A stretch of 64,000 nt of DNA from positions 248,001-312,000 of the forward strand of contig JAJHTX010000011.1 in NCBI GenBank assembly GCA_032164295.1. Reading direction: 5' to 3'. Below the pieces are notes generated by a model. The model was given only the letters and a program-made list of their open reading frames with translations, was not told where the DNA came from and searched no databases. A program made the position numbers and the translations under genes. Of the stretch, positions 33,556 to 44,183 are shown piece by piece. How positions within the stretch are numbered: position 1 is the stretch's first letter; each line of letters starts with the position of its first letter. This stretch comes from Inonotus obliquus (lineage: Eukaryota; Basidiomycota; Agaricomycetes; Hymenochaetales; Hymenochaetaceae).

Positions 33556-35880
33556 TTGTGTAATGCAATTTCCTGTCTGATGAATGATATGCAAATGCTT
33601 GCCACCCACTACCATCACTCTCCTCAACCCACGAAAGCCCGAGCAACTGCGCCAAAGTCAAACGATCCTTCTAAGAATGACTCCAGCGCACGCATGACGA
33701 GGCAAAGAGCATGCATGAGACTGCATCGCATACAAGCTGCCGCCATGGCTCGTCAAAAGTCCGTCCCGCAGCAGACTGTGGACGACTATAAAGCAAAGCC
33801 TCGATATCGCTCACCGTTGGCGTCTGATGGTTTGTTCGGTCCAAGAATGACCGGGCATGTCCACGAATCGCTGATGACCCGATTTCCACCTGATTCATTC
33901 GGCTCAGCTCTTCACCTGATCCATCACCACCTCGCCCCACTTACACCCAGCCATGATCGAGGTCGAAGCTGGCTTATGCACGCCGTCAAATTAATACTCT
34001 CGAGAGCTTGCTAAATCGGGAGTAAGAGTCACGTATGGAATACAAACGAAAAATGGGTCAGCGCGGAATGCAGGACCAACGATTTGATGACGACGAGGAA
34101 GGCGGAAAGGTAGTAGAGGAGGTAGGCACGGAAGTACGCAACCCTTTTTGAAGCCTCGTTCGACGCCCTTCAGTGGGAGAGGACGCGGTCTTGGACGAAC
34201 ACTTCTCTTTCCCCGAAATGGTGGCCGTACCTCAAAAACTTATTCGTCAAGTTCGAATTATCCAGCCAGAGCTTGTCAATGTGTCTTATGTCGTCATTCA
34301 AACAGAACTCCTCATGCAGGAGGCCATTTTGAGTTTGTATGCAGCCTAAAAGAAGTGAGGCCATGACGCAGCTGCCGCGTGTAGAGGAATTCCCTGCTGG
34401 CCTGGCCAATTTACCGTCATCACCACTGGCTCAAGGTCGTCTGCGCTATCTCAGCAGTGCTTCGACTGTCATCTCTGTGCCAACTAGGCAACTTAGTGCT
34501 GTGCAGGACGAGGACGACGAGCACACAGACGTGGCATACGCTAGCGCAATGGAACCGGAAACTGAGACGGATAGCGAGACGCGCGCAGCAGTGCGCCTAC
34601 GCCAACTGTTTTCGAGTCCAGCAATGATGAAGATTTCCATTCGATGTCGACAATGACAGACAACGAGTTTTCGGACGATGAAAATAATGAGGATATCGAC
34701 AGCATCAATACTGAATATGGGTAAACGAATAGGTGGTGAAGTTATTCCGTGATTTGAAGAAAGTACGCCCCCTACTCCTACGGTTCCTATGAATCTACAG
34801 CTGTCAGCATTGACCCGCAAGAGGAACCGAATAAACAATCACAGCAAGGACCGAGACGTGGATTTTCTTGAACGTCTATACAGACGGACGAATCGCAGCC
34901 AGCTGGGGTGCAGCCAACTGCTCCAGACGCTCGCTGGTTTTGTACTGTACCGCGTGTCGGATCGAGCTCTCAGCAGTTCCAGTTTATTTCATTTGCTGCA
35001 TCTGTACCTGGTCTATCTACGCCGGCTCCTATTACTCCACTTACTTCCCCGCCCACGCTCGTTTCTTACGGCTCCCATCGCCATCCTTACCTATCAATGA
35101 CGAGGAACCTGTGTTGTTAGATGCGGGGCTCGAAACCACTCGACACTGGTATACCCAATGTTTTAGTGCAGCATCGCCATCTGTCGACCAGTCGCCCCCA
35201 CTGACCATGATGCCCAAGATGCCTCCACCACCGAACAGCATACCACCTCTATCCTTCATTCATGAGAAGCGCATGCCCAGCGTCTGCTTTATCTCTCCAT
35301 AGGGATATGCAACCGCCCCGACCTTCTTCACCCCCAGAAGTTATTCAGCGGGCGATTGCTCCAGTCGGCTCGGTTCTCAGTGTACCCAGCCGTGTGCCAA
35401 GTGTCTGCCTACACGGTTATGCTTCAGTTCTGCGGCAATCAACGTCCATGTTCAGCCGTGAGGTCCGTAACCAACCCTGTCACTCACACGCAAATGTCGG
35501 GCGCGAGCAGCATTGATCCATTCCCTGATAGGTGCCCCCAATTTGACGCATCCCTCTTTTCTGACCAAGAGGACGCTCCGTCGCGTAGATCACCAATATC
35601 ATTGGACTTCCGTTCCAACCGCGCGTTATCGGATGAGCAAGCTGGTGCAACCGTTTTCAATACTCCAGGTCCAGAGAATCATCATGTCATCGTCAACGGA
35701 CCCAACGATCATGCATGCTATTACACGGACGATGATCGGTGAAAATGCACGCGACGTGCGACTGGAAAGAGACACGGAGAACGACGACCGCAATGAGTTA
35801 TTCTGGGTCCATCCATACACAAAGACTCTATGTTGGAGTTCGGGCAACCGCATGTTGCGGAACAGAGTTTGAAAGGCGGT
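33556..35880 (+). pseudogene. Decayed protein-coding region, unrecognised
   Basis: A succession of protein-like stretches in changing frames, with no consistent splice sites between them. They include AMARQKSVPQQTVDDYKAKP (33745-33805), FPEMVAVPQKLIRQVRII (34200-34260), RLRYLSSASTVISVPTRQ (34438-34490), an acidic MSTMTDNEFSDDENNEDIDS (about 34648-34707), SFAASVPGLSTPAPITPL (about 34990-35045) and FDASLFSDQEDAPSRRSP (about 35540-35600). Frame changes near 34340, 34590 and 34720 and internal stops suggest a dead gene for a largely disordered protein. I found no reverse transcriptase, integrase or transposase motif. A very intron-rich living gene is the alternative. Confidence 0.4.
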
Positions 35881-36329
35881 AAGTCAGCGGTGTTTGACAT
35901 CCGAGGGTAACTAAGGCGATGAATATTATAGTATACATTGATTCTGTCCGCGCGGTCTTGGACCCGAACTCGATGCTGGCTGGACTCTGTCGATGTAGTA
36001 TCGTTGTGTCGACCTCCAGAGAGAGATGAAGTTCACTGCCCCAACAAAAGAAAGGCACGAGATATGGCCGAATGTACGAATTTACTTCCATCTTGCGATC
36101 ACACTGGCTGGTCTGTAGCATCCAAGTGTTGAACTTCCTCCTTGCTTGACCAACTCCGACGGCTCAATCTCTCACTGCAACGCAAGTCCATGGGCTACCC
36201 GTAACTCCCGTTCGAAACTTGAATGGTAAAACAGTATCACCGATGTCATAGAGAACAGGCCGCACGGAAGTACCTGGCATTCCTAACGAATCCCATTGGA
36301 ATGTGACTAACGTTGCACCTCGTAAAGCT

Positions 36330-36700
36330 TTCTTGGTATGTCAATCCTTACATCTGAAACCTTGCAACGTTGCGAGAATTACTACAGACCTGCCTTATAA
36401 ACAGGCCTTTTTTAGGTATCTGTTGAAAGAGTTGGCAAATTTCATAATGTACATGTTCTCGTATCGTCCAAATAGCCCTGGTCCGCTTGATGGGTTAAAC
36501 GGGGAGACTCTGTTTCGGGCAGTGAACAGACAACGCAAGCTTGAATTATCTGTATGCTTGACGGTAAACGTGACATGGATGAAGTTGAGATGAGGTGATT
36601 CATAATTTCTCGGAAAGAAGAAGGCCGTAAAGGGTGAGCGACAACCTTGAAGCAAAGATTCACATTGCACATTTGCAGATCGCAAAGCCATGATCTTAGC
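36330..36700. repeat. Upstream repeat A of dispersed helical genes
   Basis: Shares ordered blocks with 37480-37800: TCCTTACATCTGAAACCTTG / TCCTTACACCTGAAACTTTG, TGCCTTATAAACAGGCC in both, TGTTGAAAGAGTTGGC / TGTTGAAAGAGTTAGC, CGTCCAAATAGCCCTGGTCC / CGACCAAATAGTCCTTGTCC, CAGGCAGTGAACAGAC, GATTCATAATTTCTCGGAAA, and CCTTGAAGCAAAGA. It precedes the helical gene at 36883. Confidence 0.75.
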
Positions 36701-36765
36701 AACACAGAGCCGACGCGACCTCACTCCTCTGCTTTGCCACTTGCCCTGAATGCAAAGCAAAGGGC

Positions 36766-36772
36766 TATAAAA
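36766..36772 (+). promoter_or_regulatory. TATA box of the helical gene at 36.9 kb
   Basis: TATAAAA, about 110 bases before the ATG at 36883 and just downstream of upstream repeat A. Confidence 0.5.
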
Positions 36773-36882
36773 TCTCGAGTACTAATGCACCATCAGATAT
36801 AAATCATCCTGCTATCTACTGCTTCAACTCATACAAGAATATCCTATCGACTCTACCTTTGGTAAAGCTTAAGATTTACGCG

Positions 36883-37374
36883 ATGTCACATCACCGTACG
36901 AATCCTCCCAATAATGCCGGAAGAGTGTCCGAACAGTACCATAAAAGTATTTCCAGGATGGCCAAAGAAGTAAAGGAAATCAAAAGACTGATGTATGGTA
37001 ACCAGCACAAGATCTCAAAGCTCGTAAGTGCTATAAGAGGGGAAAGCCGGATAACGCCGGAAAGTGCAATGAATGATGCTACGAAGTCTTTAGAAGCTCT
37101 TGAGGGTCGGAATGGGCTTGGTAAATATCTGACTGAATTTGCAGGAACAGTACGGAAAATAATCGAGTCAAAAGGAATGGACGTGGAGGCCTTGAATGAC
37201 ATTCTTGAGAACTGGAAGGGAGTATCAGCCAAAGTGTCAAAGTGGAAGAAGAGCTTCAACTCGAAGCAGGGAGATTTACAGATATTGGAGTCATCTGGCC
37301 AGATGGACCAAATAGCTATACGGGCTCATATCGAATCGCTTACTAGACGCTTTCGAGTCAAATACTCTGTCTGA
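36883..37374 (+). CDS. Intronless helical protein, dispersed member
   Basis: A single frame of 163 aa starting MSHHRTNPPNNAGRVSEQ. The start was chosen over an open frame eight codons upstream because it fits the MS-plus-polar-tail pattern. Predicted helices: HKSISRMAKEVKEIKRLMYG, KISKLVSAIRGE, AMNDATKSLEALEGRNGLGK, YLTEFAGTVRKIIESKGMD, and DILENWKGVSAKVSKWKKSF. It has no cysteine and no signal or membrane segment. It has an inactivated copy at 33.0-33.5 kb, and its upstream repeat recurs before the next gene. No domain recognised; likely a small cytosolic coiled-coil protein. Confidence 0.65.
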   Translation: MSHHRTNPPNNAGRVSEQYHKSISRMAKEVKEIKRLMYGNQHKISKLVSAIRGESRITPESAMNDATKSLEALEGRNGLGKYLTEFAGTVRKIIESKGMDVEALNDILENWKGVSAKVSKWKKSFNSKQGDLQILESSGQMDQIAIRAHIESLTRRFRVKYSV

Positions 37375-37479
37375 TAATGATATTGCCTAGATATAAGTAG
37401 GACTTGGTATGTCAATGAGCATCTTGGATGATCACAAAGCTTGAAATATGTGAGACCAACCAGCGAGAATCAAAAAGAT

Positions 37480-37800
37480 ATGGCGGCATCCTTACACCTG
37501 AAACTTTGCACATTGCGAGAATTACCACGTGCCTGCCTTATAAACAGGCCTGTTGAAAGAGTTAGCGTATTTCATGTTGCATAGTGTGCACGTTCTTGTA
37601 TCGACCAAATAGTCCTTGTCCGCTCGATGAGTTGGAGCGACAAGCTGAGACTACGAGTCAGGCAGTGAACAGACGAGAGCGAAACATCTGTATCATGAAT
37701 AAAGATGAGGATTCATAATTTTTCGGAAAGACGAAGGCGCTGATGGAAGAGGGTAAGTGACACCCTTGAAGCAAAGACTCGCACCTTTGCAGGTCGTTCT
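37480..37800. repeat. Upstream repeat B of dispersed helical genes
   Basis: Second copy of the block at 36330-36700, shortened by small deletions, and lying 5' of the helical gene that begins at 38276. Matches are listed with copy A. Confidence 0.75.
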
Positions 37801-38275
37801 TTGCGAGTTGTAGCCTAACCGTTACGTCTCATGCAGGCACACGCACAGCATGAGCCGACGCGAAATCACGAGACGTGCTGATCTCACACTGACGTCGACT
37901 CTGCTTTTCTTTCTTCTGCTTTTGTCTCGTCAACGCGATGCGAGGCTGGTTAGAGCCAGTCTTACTTTGCATGCTTCTAAACTGATACTTTGCTTTTATT
38001 TCATCACTTGGACATCACGCACCAATTGTGCCTGAATCAAGGTCAAACATATCAAACTATGCCTGGTCCATGTGGGGATGCAATCACTTACGAAAACAGT
38101 ACCCTCAAGTCATCAACTTTGCTGGTCCATTAAAAGGTCAAAGTACAAAGTGAAGACTCATCCCACTAGAGCTTTCTTTCTCATAGGAAACACTGAAACT
38201 ACCTTCGCCGAAGCTTAAACCGCACAAGTGCGCGCCATTATACTCGAAAGGATCATGTTCATCTTCAGCAACTTG

Positions 38276-39067
38276 ATGCCTAGCAGGAAAACCCTTCACA
38301 GCACTAGTAACCAGAATCGCGACAATGGTCCCAAACGCAGAGTCTACCATCATGGGCATGACGAACATGTTCTGAGTATGAGTAACCAGATTTGCAACGA
38401 CGAGGCCAAAAAACTCAGAAACGAACGTAAGCGTGCCGAGAATGCTCTGAAGAGTCTTGAATCAATTCTTGAAGGAATAAAGGCAAATTGGTCGCTGCTG
38501 GATACTAAGTGGCATACGGCAGTCAAAGCTGCAGTTCTGATAGAAAAGGCCAAGTTCACCGAGGCGCAATATGACAAAATTCAGAAGATGTATCTGAAAG
38601 CTGCGAGAGATACCGAATGTTTAGTCGAGGAGTCAAAATCACTGGCGTCAGAATTTATTATAGAATTGGCCTCGATTCGGACTGATCTTAGAAAGTCCAT
38701 AAATCTCTTAAAGACAGTGTCATGCAACTACACTGTTGATGATGAGCTGGGACCATATCAGTTTATGTGTGAAGCAGGTCGTGTGTTAGGATCGAGCAAC
38801 GGGCACGCGCTGGCATGGAATGTAGTGAATATTTGGACAGATGCATGTGTCGAGCGAACAAAAATGCTCAAGAGCTACGAAGAGACCAGAAAGAAACTGG
38901 AAGAAAAACTTGCTGAGCTAGTTAGCAGCAAAGAGGATTCCGAGACATTAGGAAATATACAGGCGGTCCAAAGTAAAATTATGAAGAAAATAGATAAGTT
39001 GGAACAGAAAGAAAATGAAATGGAGGACAGGGGCATGGAGTCTCTGGAGGGCTTACGAAGACCTTAG
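38276..39067 (+). CDS. Intronless helical protein, dispersed member (longer)
   Basis: 263 aa from MPSRKTLHSTSNQNRDNGPK; alternative in-frame starts are at 38378 (MSNQICNDEAKK) and 38253. No domain is recognised. The body is helical and coiled-coil-like: AKKLRNERKRAENALKSLES, AVKAAVLIEKAKFTEAQYDK, AARDTECLVEESKSLASEFI, LASIRTDLRKSINLLKTV, AWNVVNIWTDACVERTK, then a strongly charged terminal coiled coil (KKLEEKLAELVSSKEDSETL, KKIDKLEQKENEMEDRGMES). The segment order parallels the tandem genes at 6.6-10.3 kb. Residue-level similarity is weak by eye, so family membership is tentative and rests partly on the shared upstream repeat and lack of introns. Confidence 0.6.
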   Translation: MPSRKTLHSTSNQNRDNGPKRRVYHHGHDEHVLSMSNQICNDEAKKLRNERKRAENALKSLESILEGIKANWSLLDTKWHTAVKAAVLIEKAKFTEAQYDKIQKMYLKAARDTECLVEESKSLASEFIIELASIRTDLRKSINLLKTVSCNYTVDDELGPYQFMCEAGRVLGSSNGHALAWNVVNIWTDACVERTKMLKSYEETRKKLEEKLAELVSSKEDSETLGNIQAVQSKIMKKIDKLEQKENEMEDRGMESLEGLRRP

Positions 39068-40330
39068 TGACTCTCCTGGAATCGAGCCAGGAACAGACTG
39101 TGTAATGTCACAAGAAATAAGAAATCGAGAACCTGATGCTATTTACGATACAGACAAGGCGAATACGTTCTGATCACATAGTACATGGCTGCCAGTGTGA
39201 CCGCATTAAGATCTTCATATAATCTTCTCTTTTTCTCGATTCCATCTGCGGAGTCGCACCCGGCGTGCAGAGTACCGCTAGAAATAGGCTTGTGTAACTT
39301 TAGTAATAGATCAATATGAGCAATATGAGCAATCTTGAGTGGTATCTGAGTAATGAGAAACCCACTTTCCCTGTATTATTTTGATTAAGGCCAAATGTCA
39401 ATACTAATCTGAGCTCGACGGAATAGAGTTCAAACCCAATCCTCATCCTCTTGACAATTTCTTTTGCGTTTGGATTCTAAGGGCATTCTCCTTGCTGATC
39501 GTAATGCACAGCAGTAACGATATGATCATAGATAAAACGCAAACTTTAACCAAATGGATCAGAGTAGAAACCGGCTGGAGCTGTGCAGCGCATGAACTGA
39601 ATCTGGATTCTTCTTGAAGATTAGTTCCGCTCCGATAACCTTGAAATCCGCAAACCCGACCTTTTTGGCTAACGCGATGCTTCAAGTTTGACCGGAGCTT
39701 GAGCGTAATGTGGCCTCCGAAGCGCCCAGCCCTAGCATTTTTGGAAATGCCGGGCGATCCCGGCTTAGCAAGTTGATCTGACTAATCATGAAAGCTCGAT
39801 ATCGATATCGTTCAACGTTAAAGTTTTCTCGTCGAGCGAGCAGTACTTTACGATTCCTCTGTGCCTCTTTTCTCCAGAGATCGCGTAAGGGGGAATCCAT
39901 CACGTGGATGCTTTATCGAGATGGATATCGTAATCTTTTCGATGGATGATTCGATGTGCCTGCACTGCCATCCGAGTGGGCGCTAGCTCGGGAAGCCTGG
40001 ACTCTGTGCAAAGATTTATCTCTCGCACAGGCTTTGATCTAGCATGACCCATATTTCGTATTCGCCAGCTACGCGCTTTTGCTCTTGTCATCGCGAATAG
40101 TCGGTGCACTGCCTTTGTCGCGACCGTTGTCATTGCCAATCGAGGCGCGGAAATCGCGGTGTCTATATCAGCAGGCGACGGTGACATACGGAGTGCGGGG
40201 AGCGCTTACTGACAATCATAAAAAGATCTACTTTGGCGCTTTCATCCTAAACATCTTTCTCTCTTCAATTTTGTCTACGGCTGCGCTACCTGATACCTGA
40301 TACCCGCTCACTTCATACCTATCTGAGACG
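39068..40330. other. Intergenic, no gene seen
   Basis: Short frames only. Likely contains the promoter of DUF6699 protein 3. Confidence 0.4.
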
Positions 40331-41338
40331 ATGCCTTACGACTTAAATCGCGCTGGATTCCCAACTTATGTGCCGTCAAACAACGGGTACAACGACGACG
40401 ACGATTACTACCTACGTCCCGTCTCACCATCTCCGCGTCCTTCACCGATCCCTTCTCCACACGCATCACCGAATCTCTCGCCAATGTATCTTGACGAATT
40501 CTACAACTACGTTCAGCCGGGGACGGGTATTGTGGGGGTCCCAATGATGCCTGCAGGTATCATGCCTCTACCACCGAGTCCATCCATGCTTGCCGCGACT
40601 TTCGTGCCTTTGCCGCCTAGTCCAAATGCAAGTCCGAGGCTTGCGCCCGTTCCATTGAGCCCTGGCGGTATGCTGGGTACCTATCCCATGTACCAACACC
40701 CACGATACACGTATCTCCACGACAGATATTTCTTTCCCCAAGGTACGGTATTCCATCGAGCCCCAAGATTTCTAAGCAACTTATTCACACCTTCCGACAT
40801 AGCCGGGAATTATTATAATAACCCACAGTACCCACCGCGTGTAGATGTTCACCCAATACTGAGGGGCACGCACGGCGCGCGTCTGGATCTCTCGTCCTAC
40901 TCATACTCGCCCCAATTATTATCCAGCAATTGGCCTACAAAGAAATATGCAGCCATTCATCGAGATTACCTCTCTCAGACCGCGACATACCCAACGGTAT
41001 CCGAGATTAGGATAGTTTGCAATGCATTCGGATTGTTCAAGGATTCCTGGGCGATAAGACTTAAACCAGGGCGGACAATCTCAGTGGGCGACGTCTTACA
41101 AGCAATTCACACCAGTTTACATATTCAGATGACACATGCGGAATGGGCGAAGCTTCCTGACAAAGAAGCATATGTGGTGGGAAAGGCGTACACCCGGCGC
41201 TGTCGCGGCGCAGAATTCGAAAAAATCAAGGGCGCACGTAGGGTGGACCTTCTCGGTGATAAGCATTGGTTTGCTCGTTTGAAGAAAGTGAAGGAAGATG
41301 ATCCATACAATTTTGAATTATTGGTTAAGGCGGACTAG
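40331..41338 (+). CDS. DUF6699-type protein 3
   Basis: Intronless, 335 aa. The N-terminal half is Pro/Ser/Tyr-rich and repetitive (SPSPRPSPIPSPHASPNLSP, PLPPSPSMLAATFVPLPPSP). The C-terminal half holds the DUF6699-like domain: VDVHPILRGTHGARLDLSS, RIVCNAFGLFKDSWAIRL, ISVGDVLQAIHTSLHIQMTH, EWAKLPDKEAYVVGKAYTRR, then GARRVDLLGDKHWFARLKK. It is the clearest of the three copies: the LRGTHGARLDLS segment typical of the family is intact here and less clear in the other two. Function not established. Confidence 0.82.
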   Translation: MPYDLNRAGFPTYVPSNNGYNDDDDYYLRPVSPSPRPSPIPSPHASPNLSPMYLDEFYNYVQPGTGIVGVPMMPAGIMPLPPSPSMLAATFVPLPPSPNASPRLAPVPLSPGGMLGTYPMYQHPRYTYLHDRYFFPQGTVFHRAPRFLSNLFTPSDIAGNYYNNPQYPPRVDVHPILRGTHGARLDLSSYSYSPQLLSSNWPTKKYAAIHRDYLSQTATYPTVSEIRIVCNAFGLFKDSWAIRLKPGRTISVGDVLQAIHTSLHIQMTHAEWAKLPDKEAYVVGKAYTRRCRGAEFEKIKGARRVDLLGDKHWFARLKKVKEDDPYNFELLVKAD

Positions 41339-42610
41339 GCTTTCGTTGATCACGGACAACTGATTCACTGTCTGGACCCTGTTGCTCTGTTGTTTTTGGT
41401 TATGTATTTCTTCGTGCACCTCACTCACTGTCTATGGAAACGGAAGTTATGGATCCCCAGAAATGATATTTGAGCGCTCGGATAAAGATTGCTGATTGAG
41501 AGTCATAAATAGCAAACTCATTGCACCGCGTGATTACATAATTGAAAGTGGGCGACTGAATTGACTGACCTACTTTAGAGCGCGTTCAGGTATAGGAGTG
41601 GTAAGATGTTCGGTCTTCAAGCATGATCTTTCAATAGACCGATCACGGACTTCGGAGGCACGCTCACTCTGATCCGAAACAGATTTCGGCCTCGGCTTCC
41701 TATCGAGAGATTCGTGTCTAAGCGGTGCTCGGCGATGCGATGGGACATCGCATTCAGTCATGACCGATCATGCGTGAAAGCCTGATAATGAGTAGCGTTT
41801 ATCCGACAATACCCCGGTGTGATGGTGCCCGCGGTTCAGGCAGGGTGATTCATAGAGGAAAATAAGGGAGAGAAATACAAATGACTGCCGCGAGTAGGTT
41901 ACATGGGATCAGGATGAGAGCCCGGTATACAAGGGGAGGAGCAGTACCAGACCTTTTGTGTTCGACACAAGAACTCGAAGTCAAGCTGAAGTTGAAGTAT
42001 AGTTATCTTTTCACTCTGACCTCTCTAGCATACTATAATGAGGAACCGATAAACCAGTCGGCGCGTCAACATAACACGAAGGTAGCGGAAATTCCGGCCA
42101 TGCTAATGTGGAGGTACGCGCGTCGGCTTGCGGCGTGATTCCTCTTTACGGAACCATCGCGCGTACCGATCATAGGCATCGTCGTATTGCAACTGTTCAA
42201 TAGCGCGGACTATATACTGCACTGAACGCTCCAATCAGGATGCAAGCCTAATCCCTCCCTTATACGATTCATCTGTGCGGCCATAGTGTCATTTAAGAGC
42301 CCCACTCCCCCGCATGGCTTAAATCATACTAAGACGCAGGAAAGACATGAGTACTTGCTCATAGCGGAGAATGACTACGCTCACCTTCTCAGGGTAAGTG
42401 AAATCGTTCTCTCCAACCCTATACAGAAGTCCGCTCGTTCCTATCGTCCCAGCAAATTTGCGTTGGATGCCTTCCGCGTTGCAACAAGATACCCGTTCCT
42501 ATTACACAGTCGGCTGCAGAACGCCATCGCGGAATATTTTTGGACACGCGGATCGCCAATAACAAGGCTCTGGCCTCTATTCGGACCAAGATCAATTGTT
42601 CCAGATTCAT
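41339..42610. other. Intergenic, no gene seen
   Basis: Open frames at 41881-42138 and 42286-42630 have no motif or splice partner. Part of 42380-42610 may be the remnant 3' end of the adjacent minus-strand pseudogene. Confidence 0.35.
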
Positions 42611-43494
42611 TTATTGAACGAGGATTATGAGTTGTACTGTAGGGATGCGAAACAAAGCTTCTCCTCGTTGCTGTAGGTCTTTGTTCGACTGCGTAGTAGC
42701 CACTTCAAGAATTACGATGGGATCTCCATCAACGAGCATGGCGCCAGGGGGTATGTAGTAGTGACTTCTGTCAGGATTATTATTCCCGTCAGCAGGCTCT
42801 TCAGCGGGGATGTCTATGGTGAGATTCTTCATGGTCTGGTCATACGTGAGTTGCTGTACGTAGTATGATATATCTAATTGAATGCACCTCATATCTGTGG
42901 TTATCGATGCACTTGTTGTTGAGCCTGTCGTATCCCGGTATCATCGCATTGTACAGGTCGCTCATTTCGTTCACAATATTGTTTTCGCGCGGACGCAGTC
43001 TGGAAAACCGACGAAGGGCCCGTTCAAGCCGGGTTTAAAGAGGGATTCACTGGGGTCTCCGGAAACAATCAGGGATCCGCCACGACCCATATGCCCTTCG
43101 TCAACAAATTCCAACTGGATATAAATACTCAGTTTTTGCCGCTATTATGAAGGCATAGATACTTACTTGGAGATCCGGAAACTCGCGTACAATAGCATCA
43201 CACTGCTTGTTGTATTCTTCGTCATGCAATGGAAGCGGCTACACAGCGTCAATACGAAGTACATGTAGACGAAAGACGTGCGAACCCGTCTCGCAACATC
43301 CGGCTGTTCTCCACTTGGAGAGCCGCTTTTCCTTTAGATCGTCCGGGACAGATGGCAAATCACCTCGTAACGCATCCTCTGAAACATAATCAAGAAAGGT
43401 ACATCCTCCAATAAGAAATGCTCATACCATTGCGCTTCGTAGGTGGTGATTGTGACCGCGTTTTGCTAGTGGTCCCGGAATTTGGGGATGCCAT
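42611..43494 (-). pseudogene. Frameshifted gene, possible restriction-endonuclease-like (Uma2-like) fold
   Basis: Start ATG at 43494 (MASPNSGTTSKTRSQSPPTK). Exons then encode EDALRGDLPSVPDDLKEKRL, EYNKQCDAIVREFPDLQ, and LEFVDEGHMGRGGSLIVSG with DPSESLFKPGLNGPFVGFPD. Right after FPDCVRA the frame runs into a stop, but one base away it continues ENNIVNEMSDLYNAMIPGYD and RLNNKCIDNHRYE. A second break precedes the last part, TIDIPAEEPADG.. and IPPGAMLVDGDPIVILEVAT, which ends at 42611. The D-x-P-I-V-I-x-E-V strand plus a following Q-S recalls the PD-(D/E)XK core of Uma2-type proteins; this assignment is tentative. Loss of one base in GTCCGCGCGAAAAC explains the first break. Confidence 0.6.
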
Positions 43495-44183
43495 TATATT
43501 TGCTTGCAGCTGGGATATGACACATTGCAGGGGAGAGACAGGGCCTTAGGAACGACGATGCAATATCTAAGACATGGAAAGAAAGGTATCGTATTCCCAT
43601 GACATACGGTACGTCGAAATACGTTGTCAGTAGAAAATATGATTGGTGCGATCTCCTTCGGGACAGGACAACTGCAGGCTGCAATCCTGAATGTGCACGA
43701 TGGTAGCAATCGGGTAAGGACCTACTTACTCCCATTGCACACATTCACAATTGCCGGGCAAAAAATAAAGGGAGGCTCTTCTTGAAAATCAACATACCGG
43801 TATGTCTAGCGCGATGCGGTAGCGAATCTGAAGACAGTGAAGGGAAGAGAGCTCATGAAGCATGAAGTGAAGAGAGAAGAGCACAGAGCTCAAAGTTTAC
43901 TGAGTGATCCCCTGATCCACTTACCATAATAGGTATGCATCATTCTAAAGGCAGGCAAGAATCAACTGAGTGACAACGACAACTACATTTATTCCCTTAC
44001 CGTCGTTTACCGTGCATGCGGAAGCTGCAGTAAAAGGCACGGATCGTATTGATGACCTTGCTCGCGGTCCGGGCGGAGCGCTCCATGGCCAATGATTGCG
44101 CAAATACGATGTTGGGGTGGTGATTTAACCTAGCCTAGGTAGGAACGCGAGATACTGCACGTTGGACCATCCCTTCTTCCACC
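43495..44183. other. Intergenic, divergent promoters
   Basis: No gene seen. It lies between the frameshifted gene (-) and the aldo/keto reductase (+). Confidence 0.4.

Noticed and set aside
33556..35880. Retrotransposon gag/pol
   Set aside because: No RT (YxDD), integrase or zinc-knuckle motif and no terminal repeats are visible.
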